Virus record (IMG/VR): IMGVR_UViG_3300010885_032992
Span: 1 to 20,581 of that record
Direction: 5' to 3' (one strand)
DNA: 20,581 bases
Source: a virus
Shown: positions 7,151 to 14,193 of the stretch, piece after piece
Layout of the letters: each line of letters starts with the position of its first letter
Numbering within the stretch: position 1 is the first letter of the stretch
Made by a program: the position numbers and the translations under genes
Notes under the pieces: model-generated
Told to the model about the DNA's origin: nothing
Databases searched by the model: none
What the model saw: only the letters and a program-made list of their open reading frames with translations

Positions 7151-10100
7151 TCACACGTCTTCAAAAGAAGCTCCAGTTGGAGTAATGAAGAAAGTAATGT
7201 CAATAAACTCAAGTGATCTAGTAGGTTTAATATAAATTTTACCAACTAATTGATTTCTATCTAAATCTTCGGTGTCACTTGAGACAGTTACTCTAAAGTC
7301 ATAAAGACCTCTGTCTCTTCTAATTGCATCCAAGATAGGATTAACCGCATTTAAGAAGTCTTGTCTTACTTGTTCGTCGTTTTGATCAAACAATAATCTT
7401 ACGGATACCGCTGAAATCAATTTACGAGCTTGTAATAATAATCTTCTTACGTTGATTCTATCAAGAGCCGATTCTCTTACTTGTAGAGTTTTGTTACCCC
7501 AGATTACCGTACCTACATCTGCGAAAGTTGCGATTGGGTTAATTCTACCAACATAAAGAACATCTCTATCTTCTTGTGTTAATTTCTTACGAGCTTTAAT
7601 TGAATTAACTAAACCTCTTGTGTAACCTGCCGACGCAAACCAAGGGAATGCAATGTTATCAGTTAACGCCAAGTTTCTTGTTACTTCAGATGTTGCCGGA
7701 AGATAAATTTGAGTGTTATTAACACTATCTCTTGTTAATACCCAAGGGTAATAAGTGGCAGTGTAATTGGAATCAATTCCCGTTGTTTCCAAATTATCAA
7801 CAGCTTCTTGAGGGTAAATTAAGTTATCACCTTCAGTTGTTGATGCAACAAACATATTGTAGTCAGGAGTTGTTGTAATATACAATGAATCCGCTCTTTC
7901 GTTTTCAATCATATCAATTGTTGCCTCAACTAAATCTGAGTTATTAACATAATCAATTCCTGGAGAAACAAATACATTTATATTAACCGCTTCAGGATTT
8001 GCAAATGTTCTAACTCCTAGCAAATAAGCGTAGTAATCGGTATTTGCATAATCAATAGTTCCATCACCAATACTAATTTGTTTGAAAGCTCCCCATCCTT
8101 TAGCATCCGGGTATCTATCTGAAACACATGCTCCGTTAAGGAATCCTTGACGACCTAATACAAATCTATCACCGTTAGTTCTATATTCTCTATAGATATC
8201 CCACCCGTCAAATCCTCCATTAACAAGTAATGAGAATTTTCTTGAGAATAATCTATAGTATGGACTAGTAGTATTTGTTGGTTCAGAAGAGAAAGACGCG
8301 TCTCCCACATAATATTTAGGAGTTCCACTTGTTGCAAAACCACTAGAGATTGTAATACCACTAGCAAATTGATCCATATGGAAACCTCTTGTTCTGTAAT
8401 TAAACTCACTACTTTCTAAATCACAAGTAGTTATTGGGTTTCTTTTTCCTTTGTACTCAAAGAAACTTGTATCAAATCCAACACTGTTTGAAATACCAAG
8501 ATATGTTCTTCTTACGTTGTCACCAGAACTTCTAACCGAATCATCCGCTCCTGATGATAATCCAAATGGTGGGTTATAAACTACCTCACCTGGAAAGTCA
8601 TATTTAGTTTTATAAATAGGGAACGGTGGTTTTGCTCCAGCATATTCTCTAAAAGTATATCCCTCAAATCCACAAGGTATTGAGTCAACCGGAGCATCCT
8701 CATTAATTTCAACCATTATGTATTTTGAGTTCAATTCGTATTCACCATCTAACGTTCCGATTTTTTTCGCCACAAAGTTATTTTGTGATGGATCCATAGA
8801 ACAGTTAGTGTATTTCTCAAGAACAACTGGGTTTGAATCTACATCAAAATAATCTCTTACTAAAATATCAAATGTTCTATTTGCAAATGACATATTAATA
8901 AACGATATTTTAACTTCAGAGTTTGCTGAATTACCATCAGATATTGTGTAGAATTTGAAAAGGTTAAATGTTTTAGTACCTCTTAATTCTGAAACAATCC
9001 AAGGAGAACTTGGTGATTGATATTTTTCTAAATACCACCCAATTGAAGACGTATCAGAACTTTGTGCGGAATCTAAAGCGATTAGTTCAGAACTTAATCC
9101 TCTAATAAATCCTTTTCTCCACCCATAATTTAAAAGTGATTGGAATCTTTCTTCTAAGAATAATGGTGTTGATTGTCTTGGTTTACCAAAGTTAGTACCA
9201 CCAAAAACTTTTGCAATATATTGTGAGTCAGATTGTGAGAAAGAACTTTCAAAGATAAAGTTAGTACCTGAATCATTCGTTACATTAATTGCAAATGGTA
9301 AATATGGGTTTTTAAGTGCTCCCACATATTGTCCCGTCATATTCAAAGAAACATTAGAAGTATTTGAAACTTCATATACTGGATTGTTTCCATCAGAATA
9401 TGTTGCAATACCTCTTGATCTTAAAGTACCAACAACTAAATCATCAAAATCTGAATATGAATTACCTGTATAGTAATATAATTTAACAGTCAATGAACCC
9501 GAAAAACAATCTACATTTACTGGAGTTGGGGTTGGGGTTGGTGATGCAAAAGGAGTTGGTGTAATACAAGGATTAACCGATGATGGTGATGGAGTTGGGG
9601 TTGGGGTCAACGTAGTTGACGTTGTTGTAACCGGTATAATTTGAGTTAATTCGTCAACAAATGTGAAGAATGAAAACCCAGAATATAAACCTCCACCAGT
9701 ATTATCAAATAAAGAGTAGTACCAAGGATCATTAAATGGTGATGTATAATCAGTTAATGTACTAGAAACTGAAGGAACATCATATACATTTGTTGATGCG
9801 GTAAAAATAGGAGATAGAATATCATAATCATCTCCGTCTATAGTACCAAAATAACTAATTGTATTTAGTTTAGTAGTGTCAGGATCAACACTTGAAATTA
9901 CACTATTAATTAAATCTTTAATGTTTGTTTCTATCGTTGAGACGGACCCATCAAAACTTTCGTATTGTTCCGTTAAGATAGATTCAATCTCATTAGAAAA
10001 TGAAGTTTCAAATGCAATTGTATCTAAACCACTTGTACAACCGGTAAATGTAACCGAATAAGTAATTGCACTTGGGATAACACAAATTGTATCACAAACA

Positions 10101-10501
10101 TTACTTGGATCAGTTACAGAACTAAAACAAAGGAAATCAACCGTTGTTGGGTCAACATTCGCTTTTGTTGTAATAGACCAAGACGGTCCAGCGTCATAAC
10201 CAGATAATCCAAGTATTCTTGTAATGAATAATTGATTTGATTGTTGTAAATAAGCTTTTGCTATATATGAAGCCTCATATTTAGGAATTTGTGTGTTAAC
10301 AAATTTTTCAGGAGTTGTTCCACCGAAATATACTTGATACTCGTCAAAGTTTCTTACGAAGATAGGTTCAAATGCGGGACCTTTTAAAGTCTCCCCCGCA
10401 ATACCAAGAGTTGTAACACCAACACTTTGGGCTACAAAACTTAAATCTACTTCAGAAGTATATACACCAGGTGATACAAATACTTTACTGTTAGTTGCCA
10501 T
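7151..10501 (-). CDS. Tail sheath protein (gp18-like), with a Pro/Thr-rich insert
   Basis: The 1116-residue protein opens with the hallmark sheath N-terminus, VFVSPGVYTSEVDLSFVAQ, followed by GIAGETLKGPAFEP and NFDEYQVYFGG. The C-terminal third has the conserved contractile-sheath region: YYPWVLTRDSVNN, PWFASAGYTRGLV, a DRINVRRLLLQARKLIS helix near 1010-1025, and FEDV-type end strands. It forms the contractile outer tube that drives the inner tube through the envelope. It is much longer than T4 gp18 (659 residues). The extra length is in the middle, including a Pro/Thr-repeat linker at 299-327 and flanking cysteines. These extra domains probably decorate the outer surface. The leader has the TATTTAT motif 39 bases upstream and no Shine-Dalgarno. 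A strong terminator follows. Confidence 0.95.
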   Translation of the reverse strand: MATNSKVFVSPGVYTSEVDLSFVAQSVGVTTLGIAGETLKGPAFEPIFVRNFDEYQVYFGGTTPEKFVNTQIPKYEASYIAKAYLQQSNQLFITRILGLSGYDAGPSWSITTKANVDPTTVDFLCFSSVTDPSNVCDTICVIPSAITYSVTFTGCTSGLDTIAFETSFSNEIESILTEQYESFDGSVSTIETNIKDLINSVISSVDPDTTKLNTISYFGTIDGDDYDILSPIFTASTNVYDVPSVSSTLTDYTSPFNDPWYYSLFDNTGGGLYSGFSFFTFVDELTQIIPVTTTSTTLTPTPTPSPSSVNPCITPTPFASPTPTPTPVNVDCFSGSLTVKLYYYTGNSYSDFDDLVVGTLRSRGIATYSDGNNPVYEVSNTSNVSLNMTGQYVGALKNPYLPFAINVTNDSGTNFIFESSFSQSDSQYIAKVFGGTNFGKPRQSTPLFLEERFQSLLNYGWRKGFIRGLSSELIALDSAQSSDTSSIGWYLEKYQSPSSPWIVSELRGTKTFNLFKFYTISDGNSANSEVKISFINMSFANRTFDILVRDYFDVDSNPVVLEKYTNCSMDPSQNNFVAKKIGTLDGEYELNSKYIMVEINEDAPVDSIPCGFEGYTFREYAGAKPPFPIYKTKYDFPGEVVYNPPFGLSSGADDSVRSSGDNVRRTYLGISNSVGFDTSFFEYKGKRNPITTCDLESSEFNYRTRGFHMDQFASGITISSGFATSGTPKYYVGDASFSSEPTNTTSPYYRLFSRKFSLLVNGGFDGWDIYREYRTNGDRFVLGRQGFLNGACVSDRYPDAKGWGAFKQISIGDGTIDYANTDYYAYLLGVRTFANPEAVNINVFVSPGIDYVNNSDLVEATIDMIENERADSLYITTTPDYNMFVASTTEGDNLIYPQEAVDNLETTGIDSNYTATYYPWVLTRDSVNNTQIYLPATSEVTRNLALTDNIAFPWFASAGYTRGLVNSIKARKKLTQEDRDVLYVGRINPIATFADVGTVIWGNKTLQVRESALDRINVRRLLLQARKLISAVSVRLLFDQNDEQVRQDFLNAVNPILDAIRRDRGLYDFRVTVSSDTEDLDRNQLVGKIYIKPTRSLEFIDITFFITPTGASFEDV
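9521..9607 (-). repeat. Low-complexity Pro/Thr repeat inside the sheath gene
   Basis: The minus strand encodes sheath residues 299-327, TPTPTPSPSS then PCITPTP and PTPTPTP. On the plus strand this appears as repeated GTTGGGG units (two clusters at 9522-9541 and 9591-9607). The repeated ACCCCA-type codons make this a candidate for replication slippage and length variation. The protein product would be an extended, exposed linker. Confidence 0.8.
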
Positions 10502-10540
10502 AGGTTTTAATTTTTAAGTTTAAATTTTATTTTATATATT

Positions 10541-10548
10541 ATAAATAT
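10541..10548 (-). promoter_or_regulatory. Candidate promoter motif ATATTTAT for the sheath gene
   Basis: Minus-strand AATATTTATAATA lies 39 bases before the sheath ATG. It is divergent from the matching plus-strand motif at 10583, so the 125-base gap 10502-10626 is a two-way regulatory region. Confidence 0.45.
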
Positions 10549-10582
10549 TGTTATTTTAACCAAAAACTTTACTTAATTAAAA

Positions 10583-10590
10583 GTATTTAT
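10583..10590 (+). promoter_or_regulatory. Candidate promoter motif GTATTTAT for the small RHH gene
   Basis: Plus-strand AAGTATTTATATC lies 36 bases before the ATG of the 54-residue gene. It faces away from the sheath-gene motif 35 bases to its left. The leader between contains a duplicated TTTCTACCT. Function is inferred. Confidence 0.4.
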
Positions 10591-10626
10591 ATCTTGGTAT
10601 GATTTTTTTCTACCTTTTTTCTACCT

Positions 10627-10791
10627 ATGGATAAAGAACCTAAAAAGATTAAAAATTTAAAGATATCAGTGGAATCTCACGAGATACTAAAAAAGTATTG
10701 CGATAAGAGAGGAATTAAAATGTATAGATTTTTAGAAAACTTGATCATTGAGAGGTGTAAGGAAAAAAAAGATATCTACGGTGAGAATTAA
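10627..10791 (+). CDS. Small ribbon-helix-helix-type DNA-binding protein
   Basis: A 54-residue basic protein. Residues about 7-17 (KIKNLKISVES) would form the beta strand. Residues 18-29 (HEILKKYCDKRG) and 32-46 (MYRFLENLIIERCKE) would form two helices, the layout of CopG/Arc-type ribbon-helix-helix repressors. No database match can be claimed. It lies alone on the plus strand inside a minus-strand tail module, divergent from the sheath gene across a shared 125-base regulatory gap. It is therefore well placed to bind the sheath promoter region or its own. Its stop overlaps the stop end of the tail terminator gene by 4 bases. There is no Shine-Dalgarno sequence. An acidic/aromatic tail (KKDIYGEN) follows helix 2. 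Confidence 0.7.
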   Translation: MDKEPKKIKNLKISVESHEILKKYCDKRGIKMYRFLENLIIERCKEKKDIYGEN

Positions 10792-11828
10792 ATTAACTCT
10801 TGAATAAAGATAATATCGGACTCTTTTGTATTATCATCCTTTGTAATAACCAACCTTAATTCATCTCCGTTATTAATTTGTATTTCCGTTACGCTAGTCC
10901 CATAAAAATCATTATTAATGAAAACTTGGAATGAATCTACATTTTTATTATCAGATAATCTCAAATTTACGGTGTAATCAAATTTTTGAACACTAACTAA
11001 ATTACCAATAGGAAACATTGGGAAGTATGTTGTTGGGATTTGTGGTTCAGGTTTTTTTGGTTTTCTTTTTTTAATTTGAGTTTCGGTTTCATACATTTGA
11101 AATGTCCTGGTAATTGCAGGTTTTATTTCAAACTCATCCTCATCAATTAAAAACCCTTGTAAAATCATCTCATATTTTTGAATATAAACTTTTCTTTTCT
11201 CAAGATCCAAAACAGATTCATCGCTAATACTTCCTCTAATAATTGGAATATAATGTCCTTTAATAACTTGATATGCTTGTTTTGATGAAAACTTCGTAAT
11301 GACATTTTGATTAAACTTATTTAATTCTCTCATTCTATTACAAACGATAACTACCGTATATTTTATATCAACTGGGACTGGTTGTGGTATTTTATATATG
11401 TCCATACCGTGTCTTTGTCCATCCCAAGTCGGTACTTTCGCATAAAAATATTGTCTTCTATTTGGAATTGTGTATGTGGTTATTGATGGATTATTACCAT
11501 ACTCAACTTCCGGAGTTCGTACAACGGCAATAAACGGAGGTTCAACATTCTTATCTATATTTTGAAAATCCCAAGTTTCTGTAAATTGAGCCCAGTTTTG
11601 AGTGGTCACCAAAATATCAACCATAGGTACAGTTTTACCCTCAACAACACATTTTAATTCGTCACGGACAAAATCTAAAAAACCCCTATCTAAATCCGGG
11701 TGTAATAATGATTTTGGGAGATATGTCCCGTCTTGAGAAATCATATCCGCAATTTCATGCCTTCTTGGAAGAAGTGTTTTCTTCTCAATTAAACTAATAT
11801 CTTTTTTTATTTTCTTTGGTAATGGCAT
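10788..11828 (-). CDS. Tail terminator / sheath stabiliser (gp15-like)
   Basis: A 346-residue protein. Residues about 35-250 resemble the T4 gp15 tail-completion family: an N-terminal HPDLDRGFLDFVRDEL helix, a DILVTTQNWAQFTETW segment, then VPVDIKYTVVIVCNRMRELNKFNQNVITKF near 151-180. It would cap the sheath and tube and form the head-docking surface. T4 gp15 is 272 residues. Here a basic, proline-rich linker (KKRKPKKPEPQIP, 253-265) leads to about 75 extra C-terminal residues of beta character, possibly a small Ig-like domain. It starts 2 bases after the upstream gene's stop, with an AAAGGA Shine-Dalgarno, so the pair is probably translationally coupled. The family call rests on recognised sequence pattern and position before the sheath. 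Confidence 0.6.
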   Translation of the reverse strand: MPLPKKIKKDISLIEKKTLLPRRHEIADMISQDGTYLPKSLLHPDLDRGFLDFVRDELKCVVEGKTVPMVDILVTTQNWAQFTETWDFQNIDKNVEPPFIAVVRTPEVEYGNNPSITTYTIPNRRQYFYAKVPTWDGQRHGMDIYKIPQPVPVDIKYTVVIVCNRMRELNKFNQNVITKFSSKQAYQVIKGHYIPIIRGSISDESVLDLEKRKVYIQKYEMILQGFLIDEDEFEIKPAITRTFQMYETETQIKKRKPKKPEPQIPTTYFPMFPIGNLVSVQKFDYTVNLRLSDNKNVDSFQVFINNDFYGTSVTEIQINNGDELRLVITKDDNTKESDIIFIQELI

Positions 11829-11830
11829 TT

Positions 11831-12343
11831 TTATAATCCTTTAAATTCGTTAGGTCCAACTGGTGCTGCTATAATACTACGATAAAAAGGTTTGAAACCT
11901 TTATATGTGTGTTTAATATCGGAAGTTACACGACCATCATTAACAACTGTATAATATCTAACAAAATTTTCCGTATCATAATATCCAATATAGTCCCCAA
12001 ATTGAATATCAATTTCAAGGTCTTCCAATGTTTTTAAATAAACTGACATAGTAATGTTTCCAGGTTCCAATTGATCCATTTTAGTAGTTCCAAGAAATTT
12101 GTTTTCTGGGGTGGCGATTGCAACATAAGCATTAAACTCAACTGGAGGTAAAAATTTGATGCCATCTGAAACAGTTTCACCATAGACATCGTCTGTCTTT
12201 GTTTTCATTTTATCTACCCTGTATAAAACACAAGTATAGTTCATATCACCAATTAACCACTCTTGACCCATTTCAATCTCTAGTTTGAAGTCACTGTCTC
12301 CAAAAAATTTGCCTAACCTTGTAATTGGAACTTTACTATTCAT
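11831..12343 (-). CDS. Neck/connector-like protein (possibly gp14-like)
   Basis: A 170-residue, beta-rich protein. Recognisable stretches are EMGQEWLIGDMNYTCVLYRVDKMKT (about 24-48), DGIKFLPPVEFNAYV (61-75), LEPGNITMSVYLKTLEDL, and DIQFGDYIGYYDTENFVRYYTVVNDGR near 111-137. The pattern resembles neck proteins of T4-like phages, and the gene heads the tail operon just before the terminator protein, where T4 has gp14. T4 gp14 is larger (256). I rate the structural role as likely and the exact equivalence as uncertain. The ATG is preceded by the TATTTAT motif 14 bases upstream and has no Shine-Dalgarno. Confidence 0.55.
   Translation of the reverse strand: MNSKVPITRLGKFFGDSDFKLEIEMGQEWLIGDMNYTCVLYRVDKMKTKTDDVYGETVSDGIKFLPPVEFNAYVAIATPENKFLGTTKMDQLEPGNITMSVYLKTLEDLEIDIQFGDYIGYYDTENFVRYYTVVNDGRVTSDIKHTYKGFKPFYRSIIAAPVGPNEFKGL
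11837..11842 (-). promoter_or_regulatory. Shine-Dalgarno AAAGGA for the tail terminator gene
   Basis: Minus-strand AAAGGA lies 8 bases before the ATG at 11828, inside the last codons of the upstream gene. This start lacks the TATTTAT motif, consistent with an internal operon gene. Confidence 0.5.
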
Positions 12344-12357
12344 TACGTTTTTTATTG

Positions 12358-12365
12358 ATAAATAT
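12358..12365 (-). promoter_or_regulatory. Candidate promoter motif ATATTTAT at the head of the tail operon
   Basis: Minus-strand GATATTTATCAATAAA lies 14 bases before the connector-like gene's ATG. The short divergent gap 12344-12401 also serves the helicase on the other strand, which shows only a degenerate TATTTTTATATATAA sequence. Confidence 0.45.
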
Positions 12366-12401
12366 CTTTTTTATTGTTATTTTTATATATAAGTAATAAT
12401 T

Positions 12402-14162
12402 TTGGAAGTTACAAAACAGATATTAGAGTTAAAGGCTCTGGATGTATTGGAATCATATAGTGGTTCCAATAACTATATCCTTTATATGCAAACTAAAAAA
12501 GAAACTAACAAAAAGTTTTATCCCACAAGATCTCAAGCGGATTATATAATAAACTACCAAGACGTAAAACCAAAAGTTGCTCGTAAGTGGGTTGATCTTG
12601 ATAGTTATTTTGCAAAGAAATTTGCGGAAGAAAGGTATTTACTTGAAACACCAGAAAAAATTTACATTGAAAAATTACTTGTTGAAAAAGATAAGTCTTA
12701 TCATATTTGGGGTAAATTTTTTGAGAGAGATAATTTGTCCGAATTTTGGGTTCCTAAATCATCTTTAATAAAATCACACATTATTGAAACGGTTAACATA
12801 GATTATTCTAAATACGATCATAGACCCCCATTGGCTCACCAAAAAGAAGCAATAGAAAAACTTGTGGGATCAAGAAGATTTATTTTAGCGGATGATATGG
12901 GTCTTGGAAAAACAACCGCAACGATAATTGCCGCTCTTGAAACCGGATCAAAAAAGATTTTAATAATTTGTCCGGCGTCTCTTAAAATAAACTGGGAACG
13001 GGAAATTGCAAACTACACAGATAGATCTTGTTACATTGCGGAAGGAAAAAAATTCTCAACCGAAGCCGATTTTGTTATTGTGAATTACGATATTTTAAAA
13101 AACTTTCACGACCCAAAGGAAAAGGAAGATTCGTTACTACTCCAATCCGATTTTGAATTAGTTGTTTTGGATGAAGCTCATATGGTTTCTAATGCTCAAG
13201 CTCAAAGAACAAAAATTATAAATAATTTTGCTAAACAAATAAAAAGAGTTTGGTTATTAACCGGAACTCCAATGACTTCCAGACCAATTAATTATTATAA
13301 CTTACTTAATTTAATTGATAGTCCTGTAGCACAAAACTGGATGGCATATGCTATTCGTTATTGTCAAGGATATCAGTTTACTGCGGGAAAAAGAAAAGTA
13401 TGGAACGTGACAGGAGCATCAAATCTTGAGGAATTAAGAGATCGTACATCAAAACAAATTCTTCGTAGACTAAAGGAAGATGTTTTAGATTTACCAGATA
13501 AAATCATTACCCCTGTTTATTTAAGAACAACCTCAAAAGAATATAAAGATTTAATGGGTGAGTACTATGATTGGTTGGATAAAAAATCGGATGAATCGTC
13601 TTCCCTTACAATCCAATTTTCAAAAATAATGAAAGTTAGAAAGGTAATTGCAAATGAAAAAGTAAAACAAACAATAGAGTTTGTTGAGAATATTTTAGAA
13701 CAAGGAAAAAAAGTTATCATTTTTACAAATTTTACGGACACGTTACAGTTAATACATACCCACTTTAAAAAGGAATCTGTTTATCTTGACGGAAGTTGTA
13801 GCAAAGTCCAAAGACAATATGCTGTGGATCAGTTTCAAGACAATGAAAAAATTAAAGTATTCGTTGGGAACTTGAAGGCTGCTGGTGTTGGTCTTACGTT
13901 AACATCTGCGGAAGTTGTAATAATGAATGACTTATCTTTTGTTCCGGCAGAACATGCTCAAGCGGAAGATAGGGCTTACCGATACGGTCAAAAAAACAAT
14001 GTTCTTGTTTATTACCCAATATTTGAAAACACTATAGAAGGTGCAATTTACGATATTCTAAATAAGAAGAAAAAAATAATTGGTACTGTAATGGGGGATC
14101 AAATTCAAGAATCCGGAGATGTTGCTGAAGAAATCCTAAACTTAATCAACAAAAGACCATAA
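12402..14162 (+). CDS. SNF2-family helicase / DNA translocase
   Basis: A 586-residue superfamily 2 ATPase with all SNF2 motifs. These are LADDMGLGKTT (motif I, 162-172), ICPASLKINWERE (Ia, 189-201), LDEAH (II, 256-260), LLTGTP (III, 285-290), LRRLKEDVLDLPDK (354-367), KVFVGNLKAAGVGLTLTSA (V, 485-503) and QAEDRAYRYGQ (VI, 520-530). The compact form with a short N-terminal region resembles SMARCAL1-like annealing helicases. A role in branch migration, fork remodelling or recombination-dependent replication, parallel to T4 UvsW, is inferred. The only standard in-frame start before the conserved region is TTG at 12402; an in-frame TAA is four codons upstream, and the next ATG is residue 29. No Shine-Dalgarno is present. 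It leads a plus-strand operon with the multidomain protein 31 bases downstream. Confidence 0.9.
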   Translation: MEVTKQILELKALDVLESYSGSNNYILYMQTKKETNKKFYPTRSQADYIINYQDVKPKVARKWVDLDSYFAKKFAEERYLLETPEKIYIEKLLVEKDKSYHIWGKFFERDNLSEFWVPKSSLIKSHIIETVNIDYSKYDHRPPLAHQKEAIEKLVGSRRFILADDMGLGKTTATIIAALETGSKKILIICPASLKINWEREIANYTDRSCYIAEGKKFSTEADFVIVNYDILKNFHDPKEKEDSLLLQSDFELVVLDEAHMVSNAQAQRTKIINNFAKQIKRVWLLTGTPMTSRPINYYNLLNLIDSPVAQNWMAYAIRYCQGYQFTAGKRKVWNVTGASNLEELRDRTSKQILRRLKEDVLDLPDKIITPVYLRTTSKEYKDLMGEYYDWLDKKSDESSSLTIQFSKIMKVRKVIANEKVKQTIEFVENILEQGKKVIIFTNFTDTLQLIHTHFKKESVYLDGSCSKVQRQYAVDQFQDNEKIKVFVGNLKAAGVGLTLTSAEVVIMNDLSFVPAEHAQAEDRAYRYGQKNNVLVYYPIFENTIEGAIYDILNKKKKIIGTVMGDQIQESGDVAEEILNLINKRP

Positions 14163-14180
14163 TTTCTTTTATAGTTTATA

Positions 14181-14188
14181 GTATTTAT
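14181..14188 (+). promoter_or_regulatory. Candidate promoter motif GTATTTAT for the multidomain gene
   Basis: Plus-strand TAGTATTTATCTATAATG puts the motif 5 bases before the ATG, in the 31-base gap after the helicase. As with the HAD gene, the spacing would give a leaderless message if it is a -10 element. Confidence 0.4.
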
Positions 14189-14193
14189 CTATA

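Noticed and set aside
9522-9607. Telomere-like or G-quadruplex element from GTTGGGG repeats
   Set aside because: The repeats are explained by Thr-Pro codons in the sheath, and only two full GGGG runs occur per cluster, too few for a stable four-layer quadruplex.
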